Source of the DNA: DAOPJM01 sp964490325
GTDB taxonomy: Bacteria; Bacillota; Clostridia; Christensenellales; CAG-138
Reading direction: 5' to 3'
NCBI GenBank assembly: GCA_964490325.1
Contig: CAZBBX010000042.1
Coordinates: 1 to 15,492 of the forward strand
DNA length: 15,492 bases
Part shown: piece by piece, positions 13,364 through 15,492 of the stretch
Layout of the letters: every line of letters begins with the position of its first letter
Position numbering within the stretch: position 1 is the first letter of the stretch
Program-made: the position numbers and the translations under genes
Notes under the pieces: model-generated
Seen by the model: only the letters and a program-made list of their open reading frames with translations
What the model was told of the DNA's origin: nothing
Databases searched by the model: none

Positions 13364-15172
13364 ATGAAAGCAAAACGGATCCTTGCTGCTCTTGTTGCAG
13401 TGCTGCTCTTGGCCGCAGTGGCGCCTGTGGGCGCGATGCGCTCGGCCCTTGCGAGCGATGATGAACGCTTTTATCAATACGAACTTACGGACGGGGAAGC
13501 CACCATCACGGGATATACGGGCACGAACACGGTGCTTACCATTCCGTCCACCTTGGGCGGCTATCCCGTGGTCGCCATTGACAACTATTTTGAAATTACA
13601 CATAAAAACTCGATCACTCAGGTGACCATCCCCGACAGCGTGTTGTCCATCGGTAACGCGGCTTTTTATGGCTTTAGTTCTTTGGAAAGCGTGACCCTTC
13701 CCGCCGGCCTTACTGCGATCAGCGGCAGTCTGTTTTACGGCTGCATCGCCTTGACAACGTTGGAGCTGCCCGCAAGCGTTACGAGCATCGGATCGTCCGC
13801 GTTTTACAACTGCAGCTCCCTGAAGGAGCTGACCCTTCCCGCCTCCCTTTCATCGATCGGCGAGTATGCGTTTAGCAACTGCAGCTCCCTTGCGAGCTAT
13901 TCGATCGACAGCAGCAATGAAAACTTCAGCTGCGTTGACGGCGTCCTGTTCAACAAGCAGCAGACCCTGCTGGTCATGTATCCCGCGGGAAAGACCGATA
14001 CAAGCTACACCATTCCCGAAGGCGTCACGAGCATTCAGGGGTGCGCCTTTTACGGCTGCAAGTATCTTACTGCGGTGGATCTGCCCGTTTCCATGACAAC
14101 GCTCAGCCGAAGCGCCTTTGAGGGCTTCCACTCCCTTAAGAGCTACACCGTTCCCGCATGGATCACAAGCATCGAAAACAGAGCCTTTACGGCCTGCGAT
14201 TCGTTGACAAGCGTGACCATCGGCAGCGGGGTGACGAGCATCGGCATGCGAGTGTTCGCAGACTGCAGCTCGCTTAGCGCCATCACCATCCCCGCAACCG
14301 TGACAAGCATTGGGGACGACGTCTTCATGAACGATCCTTCCCTGCAAAGCATCCTTGTTGACAGCGGCAGCGCGAACTTCACAAGCGTGGACGGCGTACT
14401 GTTCAGCAAGGACATGACCACCCTGCTTGCCTATCCCAACGGCAAAGCGGCCGTAAGCTACACCGTTCCCTCCGGCGTCACAACACTTGGATACGATTCG
14501 TTTGCGTACAGCAATACGCTTGTCAGCGTGAACATTGCCGACAGCGTAACAACGCTTGCACAGGGCGTGTTCTATTACTGCTCCGCGCTCAAGAACGTAT
14601 ACTTCCGCGGCGAAGCGCCCGCCGAATGTCCCCCGTTCGTGTTTTACGGCTGCGGCGCGAACCTCACCCTGTACTACCCCAACACGCTGGCCGCCTCTTG
14701 GGAGCCCAACGGGGAGACAAAATGGCACAATCTGCCGATCCTGCCCTATACGGAAGCGCCCTATTTCAAGCTGACCGATCCAAACGGCGTGCGCGTACGC
14801 CAGTATGTCAAGATCGACACGGAGGCGGGACAGATCGGGAAGCTGCCGCCCGCAACTACGACTGCGGACTTGGAAGAGGTCATGCATGCGGAGCTGACGA
14901 GCGCAACGGGCGCTTTGAAGACGGGCGACACGGTGACCTACAACGGCGCTGCCTATCGCGTGGTCGTCATGGGCGATGTGGACAAGAACGGCAAGGTGAC
15001 CTCTGCCGACGCCGCCATGCTGCTGCGCGCCACCGTCCGATTGACTGTCTTGGACGAGCTGCAAACGGCCGCCGCGAGTATCTTTTCTCATGGCAGCTTC
15101 GACACCACCGACGCCGCCAAGATCCTGCGCTACATCGTCAAATTGGAGTACACGCTCGGCGAAACGGAATGA
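13364..15172 (+). CDS. Secreted BspA-like leucine-rich-repeat protein with dockerin-like C-terminus
   Basis: A 602-residue exported protein. A signal peptide (1-30, basic start, hydrophobic core 8-22) probably ends at SALA before Ser31. About 50-440 hold BspA-type (LRR_5) repeats of the form TIP-x-x-VTSIG-x-x-AF-x-x-C-SSL, a fold used by surface proteins for binding host or polymer ligands. Two related inserts with VDGVLF occur at 178-224 and 329-375. After a linker (about 465-535), a dockerin-like module (537-597) has one good Ca-loop, D538-x-D540-x-N542-G543 to S547-x-D549, and a second, weakened one at 572-583 that ends TTDAAKILRYIVKLE. There is no LPXTG motif, so attachment may be by cohesin-dockerin contact, or the protein may be released. 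The ribosome site AAAGGAGGT is near-perfect. Confidence 0.88.
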   Translation: MKAKRILAALVAVLLLAAVAPVGAMRSALASDDERFYQYELTDGEATITGYTGTNTVLTIPSTLGGYPVVAIDNYFEITHKNSITQVTIPDSVLSIGNAAFYGFSSLESVTLPAGLTAISGSLFYGCIALTTLELPASVTSIGSSAFYNCSSLKELTLPASLSSIGEYAFSNCSSLASYSIDSSNENFSCVDGVLFNKQQTLLVMYPAGKTDTSYTIPEGVTSIQGCAFYGCKYLTAVDLPVSMTTLSRSAFEGFHSLKSYTVPAWITSIENRAFTACDSLTSVTIGSGVTSIGMRVFADCSSLSAITIPATVTSIGDDVFMNDPSLQSILVDSGSANFTSVDGVLFSKDMTTLLAYPNGKAAVSYTVPSGVTTLGYDSFAYSNTLVSVNIADSVTTLAQGVFYYCSALKNVYFRGEAPAECPPFVFYGCGANLTLYYPNTLAASWEPNGETKWHNLPILPYTEAPYFKLTDPNGVRVRQYVKIDTEAGQIGKLPPATTTADLEEVMHAELTSATGALKTGDTVTYNGAAYRVVVMGDVDKNGKVTSADAAMLLRATVRLTVLDELQTAAASIFSHGSFDTTDAAKILRYIVKLEYTLGETE

Positions 15173-15191
15173 CCCTATCAAAAAAACGTAC

Positions 15192-15234
15192 TTGCGCCTG
15201 TCTCGGTCTTACCGCGGCAGGCGCAACTTTATTT
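15192..15234 (+). terminator. Intrinsic terminator after the LRR gene
   Basis: A perfect 9-bp stem, TTGCGCCTG (15192-15200) with CAGGCGCAA (15218-15226). Inside it is a second stem, CGGT (15204-15207) with ACCG (15211-15214), separated by a 3x3 internal loop. CTTTATTT follows. Confidence 0.85.
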
Positions 15235-15263
15235 CAGATTATTAAATAAGCAACACGAAAAGC

Positions 15264-15372
15264 AAAGGAACGATCCTAAGCAGCCGTCGGATCGCTCCAT
15301 CGATCTGAGGACGAAAAAAGGACATCCTTAAGTGACCGTCGGATCGCTCCGCCGATCCGACAACGGAACAAA
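15264..15372. repeat. Two tandem ~52-bp repeat units, each with a hairpin
   Basis: The 15-mer CCGTCGGATCGCTCC occurs at 15284-15298 and again at 15336-15350. Each copy is preceded by an AAAGGA-like stretch, and a third partial AAAGGAAC start follows at about 15375. The second unit forms a perfect 9-bp hairpin (15338-15346 with 15353-15361); the first keeps eight pairs including one G-U (15287-15294 with 15301-15308). No gene is supported here. Confidence 0.7.
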
Positions 15373-15492
15373 CAAAGGAACAACCATCCAATCCATCAAA
15401 TCCGGCGACATGTGCGGCGGTTTTGATACCTTGCTTACCCTTTTGGGTCTCCAAAAGGGTAAGAGAAAGCCCTGCCGCAGCAGTCTCGTCAA
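15328..15492 (-). other. Partial minus-strand reading frame open to the window edge, status uncertain
   Basis: On the minus strand a frame is open from the window end (15492) to a TAA at 15330-15328, 54 codons plus stop. Its translation includes GFLLPFWRPKRVSK across the 13-bp-stem hairpin and ends SDRRSDPTVT inside the repeat. It could be the 3' end of a gene entering from the right, or chance in repeat DNA. The second is at least as likely, because it runs through inverted repeats. Another minus-strand frame (15454-15242, 70 codons) is also present and equally unsupported. Confidence 0.2.
15434..15463. repeat. Perfect 13-bp-stem inverted repeat
   Basis: CTTACCCTTTTGG (15434-15446) pairs fully with CCAAAAGGGTAAG (15451-15463) around a 4-base loop (GTCT). 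No T-run follows on either strand, so it is not a typical terminator. It could be part of an intergenic repeat element or an end of a mobile element beyond the window. Confidence 0.7.

Noticed and set aside
13850..15181. A 443-codon minus-strand frame opposite the LRR gene
   Set aside because: It mirrors the repeats of the LRR coding strand, has no motif, and conflicts with a well-supported plus-strand gene with promoter, ribosome site and terminator.
15264..15372. CRISPR array
   Set aside because: There are only two units with no constant-length unique spacers, and the variation runs through the whole unit, unlike CRISPR repeats.

Overview
The window reads as part of a chromosome from a GC-rich (roughly 60% by eye, not computed), probably gut-associated anaerobic Clostridia-type Firmicute. 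The reasons are strong AGGAGG ribosome sites, sigma-A promoters, a WalJ/YycJ-type metallo-hydrolase, an MreB/Mbl homologue, a BMP-family lipoprotein, an ECF S component, and a BspA-type leucine-rich-repeat surface protein ending in a dockerin-like module. All twelve complete genes lie on the + strand. No rRNA, tRNA, CRISPR array, phage gene or recognisable insertion sequence was seen.

Layout. (1) 70-2052: an extended -10 promoter, then a tight operon of a YycJ-type metallo-beta-lactamase-fold hydrolase, an HD-domain hydrolase and an ECF transporter S component, closed by a clear terminator. (2) 2118-9093: a nucleoside uptake and cleavage cassette. A consensus promoter with a palindrome over the predicted start point drives a BMP/PnrA-like binding lipoprotein. 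A hairpin with a U-rich tail follows, then the double ATPase and two permeases of a NupNOPQ-like ABC importer. After another hairpin come two overlapping nucleoside hydrolases and a terminator. Together these would import nucleosides and split them into base and ribose. (3) 9117-11278: an MreB/Mbl-like actin homologue followed closely by a WYL-domain regulator. (4) 11410-13250: a membrane-anchored cell-wall hydrolase with four peptidoglycan-binding repeats and an NlpC/P60 domain. (5) 13308-15234: a secreted BspA-like LRR protein with a dockerin-like C-terminus, its promoter overlapped by a second palindrome, and a terminator. (6) 15235-15492: no confident gene, but a ~52-bp tandem repeat carrying hairpins, a perfect 13-bp-stem hairpin, and a short minus-strand reading frame open to the window edge.

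I found no clearly new multi-gene system. The least explained DNA is the structured repeat region at the right end. The most coherent functional unit is the nucleoside cassette, which has internal hairpins that could set subunit ratios. The dockerin-like module on the LRR protein, the Asp at the third NlpC/P60 catalytic position, and the two promoter-overlapping palindromes are the more specific points to follow up.
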